This document shows positions 45,918 to 54,167 of a stretch of 64,000 nucleotides of DNA, one piece after another; the stretch's first letter is position 1; every line of letters starts with the position of its first letter. The stretch is from Flavobacteriaceae bacterium R38 (lineage in GTDB: Bacteria; Bacteroidota; Bacteroidia; Flavobacteriales; Flavobacteriaceae). The stretch spans positions 434,001 to 498,000 of the forward strand of contig WXYP01000001.1 in NCBI GenBank assembly GCA_009901575.1, written 5' to 3'. Under the pieces are notes generated by a model. It did no database searches. It was not told where the DNA came from and saw nothing but the letters and a program-made list of their open reading frames with translations. Both the position numbers and the translations under genes were made by a program.

Positions 45918-46490
45918 ATGTTAGAACAACTGATTGAATATGATAAAGAATTGTTTTTATTCCTAAACAACTTAGGCGTAGCATTCTGGGACCCTTTCTG
46001 GTTATTCATGAGTGACAAATGGGGAGCTATTCCTTTATATGCTACTTTACTGATTTTAAGTTTTAAGAAAGTTGGTTGGAAATCTACATTACTGATTTTG
46101 GTTATGGTAGCTTTAATGATAACAGCAGCAGATCAATTAGCTAATGCTTTTAAATACGGATTCGAACGTTTACGACCATGTCATGATGAAACTATTTTAG
46201 ATAAAGTACGTTTGGTTAAATCACGTTGTGGCGGAAAATTTGGATATTTTTCTGCCCATGCTGCCAATTCTTTTACAGCAGTTACCTTTTTCTCATTACT
46301 ATTGAAACCGTATATAAAATGGTTTCCACTCTTGTTGGTAACATGGGGATTATTAGTGTCTTATAGTCGTATTTACCTTGGGGTTCATTATCCGATTGAT
46401 ATCATAACCGGAATGAGTTTTGGACTGATAATCGGGTGGACATTCTTTAAATTAAGAACCTATATAGATAATCGTTTTATAACCAAATAA
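45918..46490 (+). CDS. PAP2-family membrane phosphatase
   Basis: The 190-residue membrane protein has five or six helices and the three-part phosphatidic-acid-phosphatase motif: KYGFERLRP (Lys79, Arg86-Pro87), SAHAANS (Ser112, His114), and SRIYLGVHYPIDIITG (Arg151, His157, Asp161). Such enzymes dephosphorylate undecaprenyl pyrophosphate or other lipid phosphates at the outer face of the inner membrane. It converges on a cluster for lipid-carrier sugars (46552-50203), which fits a role in recycling the carrier, though that is inference. Confidence 0.88.
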   Translation: MLEQLIEYDKELFLFLNNLGVAFWDPFWLFMSDKWGAIPLYATLLILSFKKVGWKSTLLILVMVALMITAADQLANAFKYGFERLRPCHDETILDKVRLVKSRCGGKFGYFSAHAANSFTAVTFFSLLLKPYIKWFPLLLVTWGLLVSYSRIYLGVHYPIDIITGMSFGLIIGWTFFKLRTYIDNRFITK

Positions 46491-46551
46491 TATTTTTCTC
46501 ATTTATTGTTAATGGGTAATCAAAATAAGATATGTGTTAGAAGTAAAATGA

Positions 46552-47226
46552 TTATGACTTCTTCTTCTCAAATATGCCTTTATTCAAAGGGTTTAAGAAA
46601 ATAAGAAAGAAAATAACTCCAAAGGCCAGTTCGTAAACTTCCCATTTTCTTCTTGAAGGATTAATAACTATTAATAAGGTAGATATGATAAAAGCAATAG
46701 TATGATGCCATTTTACAATAGGTACAGCAAACTGATTTGCTAAATTCTTAAACCAATCTGTTTTACGATAAAGTAATGGAGAAACAATAAGGTATAATAC
46801 CATCACAACCATGAGCAATTGACTAAAGATAATTTTATTCAATTTAGTTTCTCCTACTACCAGGTTATGTAGATTGGTTTCTCCCTGTGCATTATTTTGC
46901 TGAAAAAACTCTCCTGATTCTACTCCAAAAATTCGCTGCCCCCATGAAATTTCTTCGCCGGCTGCAAAAAAGAAGAGTAATATAAAAAGGATAGTCCCTA
47001 ATTTCCATGATACTTTTTTATAACCCCAGAATGTAAATAAATGATAAATACTAAGTACAGAAATTAAGAAAAGCATAATGGCTGTAATCCATTCTACGGG
47101 ACCATCTTCGGCAGAAAAACTATTGTCAAAATAATCTAAATTGGTAAAGCCGGTATATAGGCTTATGATGAAGATAAAGATTAAAAATAAATACCCTGAT
47201 TTTTCAGGATTTGTGATGTTATTCAT
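46552..47226 (-). CDS. Uncharacterised integral membrane protein with EEISWGQR motif
   Basis: The 224-residue protein has about six membrane helices. Between helices 3 and 4 lies a polar segment EEISWGQRIFGVESGEFF...QGETNLHNL with Glu91, Glu92, Arg98, Gln114, Glu116, Asn118 and His120; a second acidic patch, SAEDGPVEWITAI (38-50), precedes helix 2. I have seen similar EEISWGQR and NLHN words in other unassigned bacterial membrane proteins. Such a concentration of charged residues in a membrane protein suggests an active site or ion path. Its ATG overlaps the ArnT-like stop by four bases, so it is translationally coupled to that glycosyltransferase. Function unknown. Confidence 0.7.
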   Translation of the reverse strand: MNNITNPEKSGYLFLIFIFIISLYTGFTNLDYFDNSFSAEDGPVEWITAIMLFLISVLSIYHLFTFWGYKKVSWKLGTILFILLFFFAAGEEISWGQRIFGVESGEFFQQNNAQGETNLHNLVVGETKLNKIIFSQLLMVVMVLYLIVSPLLYRKTDWFKNLANQFAVPIVKWHHTIAFIISTLLIVINPSRRKWEVYELAFGVIFFLIFLNPLNKGIFEKKKS

Positions 47227-48869
47227 GGTAATTTTTTTATAAAATATAAATTTCTGGTTAAACGGCTTGCAAACTGTTGTTGCTTTAGGCGTTTATTAAT
47301 TTTATTAGAATTGATATCAAAAGATGCCTCATGTATTATATCATATTCGGCATCAAAGATACGTTTAAATTCATTTTCATCATTAAAACCCACTAAAACA
47401 AAAAAAGAAGTTTCTTTTGGGATAGAGATTCCTGATTCATTTTTTATAACCGGTATTGACTTCCCATAGTGCCAGATCATTTCAGGTTCGATCCTTCCAT
47501 AAGAATATACGGGATCCAATTTACTTTGCAGTGTTTTTGAGAAGAAAGTAATATTAGCGGAGACCTCTTTTTTTTGTAATGTTTTGAATAATGGAAATGC
47601 ACAAACTTTAATAGCAATAACAAAGGCTATGGTAAGAAAAAAAACATGTTCAATTTGTTGTTTTCTTAAAGTAATAATTAAAGAAATACCAATACTAAAA
47701 AGTACTAAAGACGATAACAGATAATAAACCCAAAAATCATGTATTTCTTCTTTTAAGAAGAAATAAACAACAAAAGGGAAAGCTAAACCTATAAATGAAA
47801 TTAATCCGAAATTAAAATAAACCGGAATTTTTTCTGCTTTAGAGAACTGGGTTTTAAAAGCTCGGATCGCATACTCGATATAAAAACCGAGATTAATAGC
47901 AAGAGGAATCAATACCGGAGCCAGGTATCGAGATTTTTTTTCCGGAATTACTGAGAGTAAAAACACAGAAATTAATGTCCATAATAAAGAAAATAAATAG
48001 GCTCTTTTATTTGATACCCTATTCTTTAAATATGGATATAATAGACTAATAAAAGCAGGAAGTGTCCAAATACCACTTTGTGTGAAGAAACTCCAGTAAT
48101 AGTAAAACGGACGAATATTGTAGCTGTTCCAGTTTCCGGCCTCTTTTTTAGTGATCGCTAAAAAAGTTTCGGGATCTGCCAATCTTATGTAAATATACCA
48201 CCATAAGCTAATAGCTATCGTTGTAATTAAAAATAGAGTAAGAGGAAGTATTTTTTTCCTGAATCCTGAATATGTATAGGTAATACCATAAGCAATTAAA
48301 AAAGGCAATAAAATAACATACATAGAAACAGGTCCTTTACTCATAAAAGATAAGCCTATAAAAAATGCAGCCCATAAACTGTTTTTCCATTGTTTGTCAT
48401 GTGATTCAAAAAAATGAAATAGAAAATAAATTCCTGCAAGCATAAATGTATGCGTATAGATATCCCATGGAGCTTCATTAGTAATCGTGATGATATAAAA
48501 AGAAGTCATTAGAATTAGTGCATTGATAAGGGCGTGTTTTTTATTTTGAAGAAGCTTAAAAGAAAACAGATAAGTAATCCATGCCAAAATAATAGCTATA
48601 AGCATTGTAGGTACTCTAAGTCCCCATGTGTTTTTTCCAAGGATAATTCCAAAGATAGCAGTAATCCAGCTAGGTAATGGAGGTTTTTCATAGCGAGGTA
48701 AACCATTCATAGTAGTGAGCAACCAGTTTCCATCGTCCAGCATTTCCCTGGCAGTAATAAAATTCCTGGCTTCCATAATGGTTATTGGCAGAACATTCAA
48801 ATGGAACATAAAAATAAATAGTCCGCTTAAAAAAATAATTTTAACGGGATGTTCTTCTATCCATTTCAT
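47223..48869 (-). CDS. ArnT-like membrane glycosyltransferase (GT39/GT83 family)
   Basis: The 548-residue protein has 11-13 predicted helices and the ArnT/PMT-type first loop: PITIMEARNFITAREMLDDGNWL (acidic Glu33 with Arg35) and YEKPPLPSWI (60-69). ArnT-type enzymes move a sugar from undecaprenyl phosphate onto lipid A or another acceptor at the periplasmic face. The C-terminal ~130 residues form a soluble domain (ISIPKETSFFVLVGF...). It is coupled by four-base overlaps to genes on both sides (ATGA), and lies downstream of a GT2 and a LAB_N protein, the set needed to make, flip and transfer a carrier-linked sugar. Confidence 0.85.
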   Translation of the reverse strand: MKWIEEHPVKIIFLSGLFIFMFHLNVLPITIMEARNFITAREMLDDGNWLLTTMNGLPRYEKPPLPSWITAIFGIILGKNTWGLRVPTMLIAIILAWITYLFSFKLLQNKKHALINALILMTSFYIITITNEAPWDIYTHTFMLAGIYFLFHFFESHDKQWKNSLWAAFFIGLSFMSKGPVSMYVILLPFLIAYGITYTYSGFRKKILPLTLFLITTIAISLWWYIYIRLADPETFLAITKKEAGNWNSYNIRPFYYYWSFFTQSGIWTLPAFISLLYPYLKNRVSNKRAYLFSLLWTLISVFLLSVIPEKKSRYLAPVLIPLAINLGFYIEYAIRAFKTQFSKAEKIPVYFNFGLISFIGLAFPFVVYFFLKEEIHDFWVYYLLSSLVLFSIGISLIITLRKQQIEHVFFLTIAFVIAIKVCAFPLFKTLQKKEVSANITFFSKTLQSKLDPVYSYGRIEPEMIWHYGKSIPVIKNESGISIPKETSFFVLVGFNDENEFKRIFDAEYDIIHEASFDINSNKINKRLKQQQFASRLTRNLYFIKKLP

Positions 48870-49489
48870 TTTATTTGACTTTTAAGAATAAAAAGATTGC
48901 GTATATAAACGATTAGTCCTAATACGTGGCCAACCAGTAAAACGGGATCTTTTCTGATGATTGCATAAGTTAAAATAAGTGAAGACCCTATAATACTTAA
49001 TAACCAAAACCCAAGAGGTAAATTGGATGCTTTCTTTTTTTCAGAATAAACCCATTGATATACAAATCGAAATGTAAAAATAACCTGGGCAATACTCCCT
49101 AATAAAATTAACCAAATGGGAATAGCTTCATTTTTAAAAAAATCGTTAATGTCATATTCATTATTATTATATCCGTAAATTACTATAAGAACTGGAAAAA
49201 CCCATAAAAAAATACGAAACAGCCTTGGTAACTTACCCCATTCACCTTGTAATTGTAAATTTCGGATATAAATAAAATAGGTAAGGGTTTGTCCTAGCAT
49301 AATTGCAAAGTCGTCCCTGAGCCAACCGTATACAAATAAAAGAAAAGATGCCAGTAAGCTTAATTGCCAGAATAATCGTGGAGCTATTACTTTTTTATTT
49401 TTTTCGGAAAGTATCCATTGAACGATCATTCTTCCCGAGAAAAGGATTTGGGCCAAAAAACCAATAGCATATATTAACCATGCTGCCAT
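48866..49489 (-). CDS. Tandem LAB_N-domain membrane protein, probable lipid-linked sugar transporter
   Basis: The 207 residues consist of two copies of the LAB_N module (lipid-A-disaccharide synthase N-terminal domain). Copy 1 spans residues 10-80 and copy 2 residues 131-201, with an offset of 121: Gln14/Gln135, Arg20/Arg141, Gln24-Trp25/Gln145-Trp146, SEK 28-30/149-151, Phe40-Trp41/Phe161-Trp162, Asp59/Asp181, Gly66/Gly187, YIRN 74-77/195-198. Each copy has three membrane helices, giving a pseudo-symmetric six-helix protein. Single LAB_N proteins often accompany DPM1-type and ArnT-type transferases; flipping of the carrier-linked sugar is a reasonable inference. It follows the GT2 gene with no gap. 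Confidence 0.82.
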   Translation of the reverse strand: MAAWLIYAIGFLAQILFSGRMIVQWILSEKNKKVIAPRLFWQLSLLASFLLFVYGWLRDDFAIMLGQTLTYFIYIRNLQLQGEWGKLPRLFRIFLWVFPVLIVIYGYNNNEYDINDFFKNEAIPIWLILLGSIAQVIFTFRFVYQWVYSEKKKASNLPLGFWLLSIIGSSLILTYAIIRKDPVLLVGHVLGLIVYIRNLFILKSQIK

Positions 49490-50203
49490 TTAACCTTTTT
49501 TAATAATTTGATAATTGATATATTTTCTTTTCATCCATAAAAAAGCAAAACAATCAATTAAAGGGCCCAAAAGCCGATTCCATAGTCCGTATTTACCTTT
49601 TCCTGCAATTCTTGGAAAATGTTGTACAGGAATTTGAATAATTTTTCCCCCTTGTAACAAGATCATAGCAGGCAGAAAACGATGTAAACCTCTAAACATA
49701 GGAATACGCTTTGCATAAGATGTTTTAATTACTTTGAGCGGGCAACCTGTATCGTTCATGCCGTCATTTGTAAATGCTCTGCGTATACCGTTTGCGATAC
49801 GAGAGGAAATACTTTTAACAGAAGTATCTTTTCTATCCGTACGCATTCCGGTAACAAGATCATATTCCTCGACATGTTTGAGAAGCAAATTAAAGTCAGA
49901 TGGTGTTGTTTGTAAATCAGAATCAATATAACCGGTAAGTTGAGTATCAACAGTTTCAAAACCTGCTTTTATGGCTGTACTTAAGCCATTGTTTTTTTCT
50001 AATTGAATAAAACTAAAGGCAGTATTCCTTTTACAAATAGCTTCTATAAGTTCCTGGCTTTTATCTTTAGAACCGTCGTTAACAAATAACACTTTAGTCT
50101 TTTTAATGGAAACCGCAAGAAAACCTGAGAGCTCTTTTTCTACTCTCTCTAAATTACCTTCTTCATTATAAACAGGGACTATAATAGTGAACTCGTAATT
50201 CAT
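49490..50203 (-). CDS. GT2 glycosyltransferase (DPM1/ArnC-like)
   Basis: This 237-residue GT-A enzyme starts YEFTIIVPVYNEEGNLERVEKEL, has the nucleotide-sugar motif LFVNDGSKDKS, NNGLSTAIKAGFE, the metal-binding YIDSDLQTTP (DxD), and an acceptor region MNDTGCPLKVIK. Relatives add a sugar from UDP- or GDP-sugar to dolichol or undecaprenyl phosphate. There are no C-terminal membrane helices as in ArnC/GtrB, so it resembles the soluble DPM1 core. It is the first gene of the four-gene cluster running to 46552. Confidence 0.88.
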   Translation of the reverse strand: MNYEFTIIVPVYNEEGNLERVEKELSGFLAVSIKKTKVLFVNDGSKDKSQELIEAICKRNTAFSFIQLEKNNGLSTAIKAGFETVDTQLTGYIDSDLQTTPSDFNLLLKHVEEYDLVTGMRTDRKDTSVKSISSRIANGIRRAFTNDGMNDTGCPLKVIKTSYAKRIPMFRGLHRFLPAMILLQGGKIIQIPVQHFPRIAGKGKYGLWNRLLGPLIDCFAFLWMKRKYINYQIIKKG

Positions 50204-50256
50204 TGATTAAATTAAGATTGTACAAATGTATTCTTTTATTGGTAAAAAAGAATTGA

Positions 50257-51333
50257 TTAATACAGTTCTAAAAGATAATATGCAGCTTCAAAAGGAGTGA
50301 TTTCATTATTTGAAACCGCTTTGATTTGTTTTTTAAGAGCATCTTTTACTTCCGGGTGTTCATAAAAACGATTTTTTAATTGCTCATCAATAGTTTGTAT
50401 CAGCCAATATTTATTTTGTTCGATACGATGTTGATCAAAATAATTGTTCTCCTTACAAGTTTTTACATAAGACTCAATAAGTTCCCAACTTTCTTTTATT
50501 CCCGAATTTTTTAAAGCCGATGCAATAGTAACTTTAGGAATCCAGTTATTCTGCTTAGGAGGGTAGAGATGCAAAGCCCGTGTAAATTCGGTTTTAGCAC
50601 GTCTTGCAGGTTTTATATTATCGCCATCTGCTTTGTTGATAACAATAGCATCTGCCATTTCCATAATACCTCTTTTTATGCCTTGTAATTCGTCTCCTGC
50701 TCCTGCCAGTTTTAATAACAGAAAGAAATCAACCATGCTGTGGACAGCAGTTTCGCTTTGCCCAACTCCAACGGTTTCTACTATAATAGTATCATAACCA
50801 CCCGCTTCACAGAGCATAATGGTTTCACGGGTTTTACGGGCAACTCCTCCCAGAGATTCCCCCGATGCAGAAGGCCGGATAAAAGCGTGATCATCTTTGA
50901 CTAATTCTTCCATCCTGGTTTTATCGCCTAAAATACTTCCACCAGATAGGGAACTACTGGGATCTACGGCCAATACAGCAACTCTTTTACCTATGGAGGT
51001 TAAGTACTTACCAAGGGATTCGATAAAAGTGCTTTTTCCAACCCCTGGAACACCAGTAATACCTATTCTGATAGATTGATTGGCATGAGGAAGGCATTTT
51101 TGTATAATTTGAGCAGCTTTTTTAGCATGTTTAATGCTTTTACTTTCTATGATAGTGATTGCTTTGCTCAAAGCTACTTTATCACGATTGATAATTCCAT
51201 TAACCAATTGATCTGCAGACCATTCTTTTCTTCGCTTAGATCGAATATTAGCTATAGCGTTTTTATTGGTGATTTCTGATATAGAAACCCCTTCTTTTTC
51301 TGATAAAGCAGATGTATGTTTTTTTTTATTCAA
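50257..51333 (-). CDS. meaB: MeaB/ArgK-family G3E GTPase (methylmalonyl-CoA mutase chaperone)
   Basis: The 358-residue protein has an N-terminal helical segment and a GTPase domain: P-loop [43 protein letters not shown] (Walker B/switch II), and VINKADGD (NKxD). MeaB guards and reloads B12-dependent methylmalonyl-CoA mutase. The mutase subunits are not in this window. A C-terminal dimerisation helix bundle ([21 protein letters not shown]...) is present. The N-terminal ~30 residues are polar and probably disordered. It lies one base downstream of the DUF2911 gene. Confidence 0.92.
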   Translation of the reverse strand: MNKKKHTSALSEKEGVSISEITNKNAIANIRSKRRKEWSADQLVNGIINRDKVALSKAITIIESKSIKHAKKAAQIIQKCLPHANQSIRIGITGVPGVGKSTFIESLGKYLTSIGKRVAVLAVDPSSSLSGGSILGDKTRMEELVKDDHAFIRPSASGESLGGVARKTRETIMLCEAGGYDTIIVETVGVGQSETAVHSMVDFFLLLKLAGAGDELQGIKRGIMEMADAIVINKADGDNIKPARRAKTEFTRALHLYPPKQNNWIPKVTIASALKNSGIKESWELIESYVKTCKENNYFDQHRIEQNKYWLIQTIDEQLKNRFYEHPEVKDALKKQIKAVSNNEITPFEAAYYLLELY

Positions 51334-51334
51334 T

Positions 51335-51886
51335 TTACTGTTGGATAGGAACGACGATTTTGGTTTGATCCCATGACAATACTAAAGCCAAACCTGAATT
51401 ATCCTCAAATGAAATAGTAAACTGTTCAACAACAGTATCAGTTGAAGTAACATCTATATTGGCTATTAAAGCATCGTATTTTCTGTTTATTGAAGATTGA
51501 TTAGGTCCTTTCACTCCCCAGCTATACATTCTACTGTTAAAAATTACTTGCCAGTTATTTTCATCAGGAATAGTAAAAACAGAATATTTACCTGCCGGTA
51601 GTTTTTGTCCGTCAATAATTAAATCTTTATTGGTTTTAAAAGTGGTTGCTTCATTTGCTCCTGTACGCCAAACCTTTCCATAAGGAATAAGTGATCCAAA
51701 AATGACTCTTCCTTTTTTATAAGGGCGATTATAAAAAACAGATAATTCCAAATCTCCTTGTGTATATTCTACAGTATCTTCAGGACTCGCTTTTTTAGTT
51801 TGTGAGATCATATATTTATAGGCACCAAACAGACCAATACCTAAAACAACCAGGATAATTAAAAACCACTTAATAAACTTTTTCAT
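51335..51886 (-). CDS. DUF2911 membrane-anchored protein
   Basis: An N-terminal helix ([22 protein letters not shown]) anchors a periplasmic beta-domain that matches DUF2911: [69 protein letters not shown]. The [10 protein letters not shown] core is the family hallmark. The function of the family is unknown. It is 183 residues long and begins the minus-strand run that continues with meaB and the glycolipid genes. Confidence 0.85.
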   Translation of the reverse strand: MKKFIKWFLIILVVLGIGLFGAYKYMISQTKKASPEDTVEYTQGDLELSVFYNRPYKKGRVIFGSLIPYGKVWRTGANEATTFKTNKDLIIDGQKLPAGKYSVFTIPDENNWQVIFNSRMYSWGVKGPNQSSINRKYDALIANIDVTSTDTVVEQFTISFEDNSGLALVLSWDQTKIVVPIQQ

Positions 51887-52030
51887 GTGTTTCTATTTAT
51901 TTTTTTCAAACACCACATGCAGTTCGCTATTAATCATCTTCTTATGTGATAAAGCTTTTTAACATGTTCGTTTCATTGTTTTTTGATTTACTCTAGTAAA
52001 GATAATTTAAAAAAAAGATATAATAAGTAA

Positions 52031-52060
52031 CTTTTTAATCAATAGTGATTTTTAAATTTG
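52031..52060 (+). promoter_or_regulatory. Promoter candidate abutting the AlkD-like start codon
   Basis: A T-rich box (TTTTT at 52032-52036), about 16 bp, then TAAATTTG (52053-52060). The ATG at 52064 follows after three bases, the same layout as guaA. Confidence 0.55.
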
Positions 52061-52063
52061 AGC

Positions 52064-52879
52064 ATGATACCCGCACACATAAAAAATAGAAAAGGAGCTC
52101 GAAGCTTTGCAGATTTAGACCTGGAAGTTATTGAATATCTCAATAAAGGAATGATAGAAACTGCGAATTTGATGGAATGGTTGGCGACCGATCAATTAAT
52201 TTTATTGAAAAAGGTGCTAAAAGATCTGGATAGAGAAATGTGGTATGATGCTTTTTATGAAGCTGTTAATGTTCAGAAGAAGCCTACTGCCAATTCCAAT
52301 ACTAAAGTAATCGGACAAACATTTGGACAGCTTACTAATGATAAAAGTATATTGAATTCTATCGCGAAACATACTTCTGATATTCCCAGGTGCTGGGCTG
52401 CTTTTGCTTATGTGATGATCAATAACGCTACTACTACTGAAGAAGTGTTGAAGGCAATAAAACCCTTTGCAGCAGATCCACATTTTGGAGTTAGGGAAGT
52501 CGCTATTTTTGCTTCAAAAGATTTTTTGATAGAAGATCTGGACTCAGCAATTTCTATTTTATCAAAATGGACAATTGATAATGATGAGAATGTACGCCGT
52601 TTTGCAGGGGAAGCTTTAAGGCCAGTTGGTGTTTGGGTAAAAAAGATTGGAGAACTCCAGGAGTTCCCGGAAAAAGGATTGCCGGTTATTGAACCGTTAA
52701 AATCGGATAGTTCAAAATATGTGAGAGATACTGTTGGAAATTGGTTGAATGATGCCAGTAAATCACAACCGGAATGGGTAGAGCAATTATGTAAAAGATG
52801 GTTAGAAGAATCTTCAACCAAAGAAACAGCTTATATCGTAAAGAAAGCTATGCGTACTATTGAAAAAAAGAGAAGTTAA
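52064..52879 (+). CDS. HEAT-repeat protein of the DNA alkylation repair (AlkC/AlkD-like) family
   Basis: The start at ATG 52064 (MIPAHIKNRKGARSFADLD) is chosen over the TTG two codons earlier because that TTG is part of a promoter box. The 271-residue protein is all-helical with HEAT-like repeats; the second half (DPHFGVREVAIFASKDFLI..., DNDENVRRFAGEALRP..., DSSKYVRDTVGNWLNDASK) shows the V-R-x-x-x-x-x-L spacing typical of AlkD-type glycosylases, which excise alkylated bases without base flipping. Catalytic residues cannot be assigned with certainty. It stands alone, before the first ECF sigma operon. Confidence 0.75.
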   Translation: MIPAHIKNRKGARSFADLDLEVIEYLNKGMIETANLMEWLATDQLILLKKVLKDLDREMWYDAFYEAVNVQKKPTANSNTKVIGQTFGQLTNDKSILNSIAKHTSDIPRCWAAFAYVMINNATTTEEVLKAIKPFAADPHFGVREVAIFASKDFLIEDLDSAISILSKWTIDNDENVRRFAGEALRPVGVWVKKIGELQEFPEKGLPVIEPLKSDSSKYVRDTVGNWLNDASKSQPEWVEQLCKRWLEESSTKETAYIVKKAMRTIEKKRS

Positions 52880-52977
52880 GAAGTTTTTTAATCCGCCTGC
52901 TTTATTTTATTAATCATTCATAATCAGCTATTAAAAATACTTTTGGATAGTTAAAAAAAACTTAATTTCTGTAAAAT

Positions 52978-53003
52978 TGCAACACCAGTTTTTTTTTATC
53001 GTC
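52978..53003 (+). promoter_or_regulatory. ECF-type promoter candidate of the first sigma operon
   Basis: TGCAAC (52978-52983), 16 bp, then CGTC (53000-53003) resembles ECF sigma promoters (AAC core and CGTC/GTC box) rather than the housekeeping TAnnTTTG form. It lies 45 bases before the sigma ATG. Confidence 0.4.
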
Positions 53004-53047
53004 TTTTAAGATGATTAGCAATTATAACCAACAAGAAACTAGCCGGC

Positions 53048-53590
53048 ATGTTTCAAATAGAATTAATTGAAAAGTGCAAAAAAAATGAACGCAAAGCACA
53101 AATGGAGCTCTACAGGCAATATTGTGACGGAATGTTCTGCGTAGCAATGCGATTTTTGAAAAATGCAGAAGATGCAGAAGATGTAATACAGGATGCATTT
53201 GTAAAGGCGTTTCAAAAATTAGATCAATATCGTGCAGAGGTTACATTTGGGGCCTGGTTAAAAAGAATTGTAGTTAATAAGTGTATCGATTTCTTAAAAA
53301 AGAAACGTGAGAATTATTTATCGTTAGACGAAACCTACATGCATGTTGCAGAAGATGACGATTGGGAAATTGAAGATGGTATTACTATGGATGAAATACG
53401 ATATGCTATAGAATGCCTGCCCGAAAAGTATAAATATGTAGTGATGCTCTATTTAATTGAAGGATATGATCATAATGAGATTTCGGAGATTATGAAAATT
53501 TCTGAAACTGCTTCCAGGACACAATTGATGAGAGCAAAGAATAAATTGAAAGAATCATTAAAAAGTAAACGCTATGGGACAAGATCTTAG
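53048..53590 (+). CDS. ECF-type RNA polymerase sigma factor (first module)
   Basis: The 180-residue sigma-70 family protein has region 2 (RKAQMELYRQYCDGMFCVAMRFLKNAEDAEDVIQDAFVKAFQKLDQYRAEVTFGAWLKRIVVNKCIDFLKK) and region 4 (IECLPEKYKYVVMLYLIEGYDHNEISEIMKISETASRTQLMRAKNKLKE), joined by an acidic linker. It lacks region 3, as ECF factors do. It overlaps the next gene by 17 bases. An ECF-like promoter motif upstream suggests autoregulation. The signal is presumably sensed by the membrane protein encoded next. Confidence 0.92.
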   Translation: MFQIELIEKCKKNERKAQMELYRQYCDGMFCVAMRFLKNAEDAEDVIQDAFVKAFQKLDQYRAEVTFGAWLKRIVVNKCIDFLKKKRENYLSLDETYMHVAEDDDWEIEDGITMDEIRYAIECLPEKYKYVVMLYLIEGYDHNEISEIMKISETASRTQLMRAKNKLKESLKSKRYGTRS

Positions 53591-54167
53591 AGAACTTTTT
53601 AAAAACCAGGAAAAATTACCTTCTTATAAAATGAAGGAAGGACATGAAGATCGTTTTTTTAAAAAATTGGAAGAAGAACTTCCGGTTTCAAAGAAGAATA
53701 ATATGTTTCTGTTTATGAAGATAGCGGCTTCAGTTATTGTCATAATAACTACCGGGTTACTCATCAACAAGTTGATGAATTCAGATCAACCTATTGAAGG
53801 CCCCGAAGTGGTAACTACAGAGAAAGAAACTCCAAAAACGAACCAGATTACATTGGGAAATGTTTCTCCGGAATTAAAAAAAGTAGAAGATTATTATATC
53901 GCTAATATCAACCTGGAACTTTCCCAAATAGAAGTTACAGAAGAGAATAAAGAGTTCCTGGATGGGTATATGAATCGTCTCAAAGAGTTGGACAACGAGT
54001 ACACTATACTTAGTGGAGAATTAAATGAGGTAGGACCCAATGAACAAAACATTACAGCACTTATTAATAATTTACAATTACGGTTACAATTGCTATATCA
54101 GTTAAAGGATAAATTAAAAGAATTAAAAGAAACTCAAAATGAAACATTTAAGAATCAGCAAGCTTAA
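53574..54167 (+). CDS. Single-pass membrane protein, probable anti-sigma factor
   Basis: The 197-residue protein has a cytoplasmic N-terminal ~45 residues (MGQDLRELFKNQEKLPSYKMKEGHEDRFFKKLEEELP), one membrane helix (FLFMKIAASVIVIITTGLLI, about 46-65), a polar linker, and a helical C-terminal region (about 95-195) likely in the periplasm. The layout and the 17-base overlap with the sigma gene point to an anti-sigma factor, although no zinc motif (HxxxCxxC) is present. It overlaps the downstream DUF4097-like gene by 29 bases. Confidence 0.72.
   Translation: MGQDLRELFKNQEKLPSYKMKEGHEDRFFKKLEEELPVSKKNNMFLFMKIAASVIVIITTGLLINKLMNSDQPIEGPEVVTTEKETPKTNQITLGNVSPELKKVEDYYIANINLELSQIEVTEENKEFLDGYMNRLKELDNEYTILSGELNEVGPNEQNITALINNLQLRLQLLYQLKDKLKELKETQNETFKNQQA

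Noticed and set aside
52408-52821. A 137-codon minus-strand frame antisense to the AlkD-like gene
   Set aside because: It is the reverse of a well-supported coding region with consistent HEAT-like repeats; no start signals or motifs support it.
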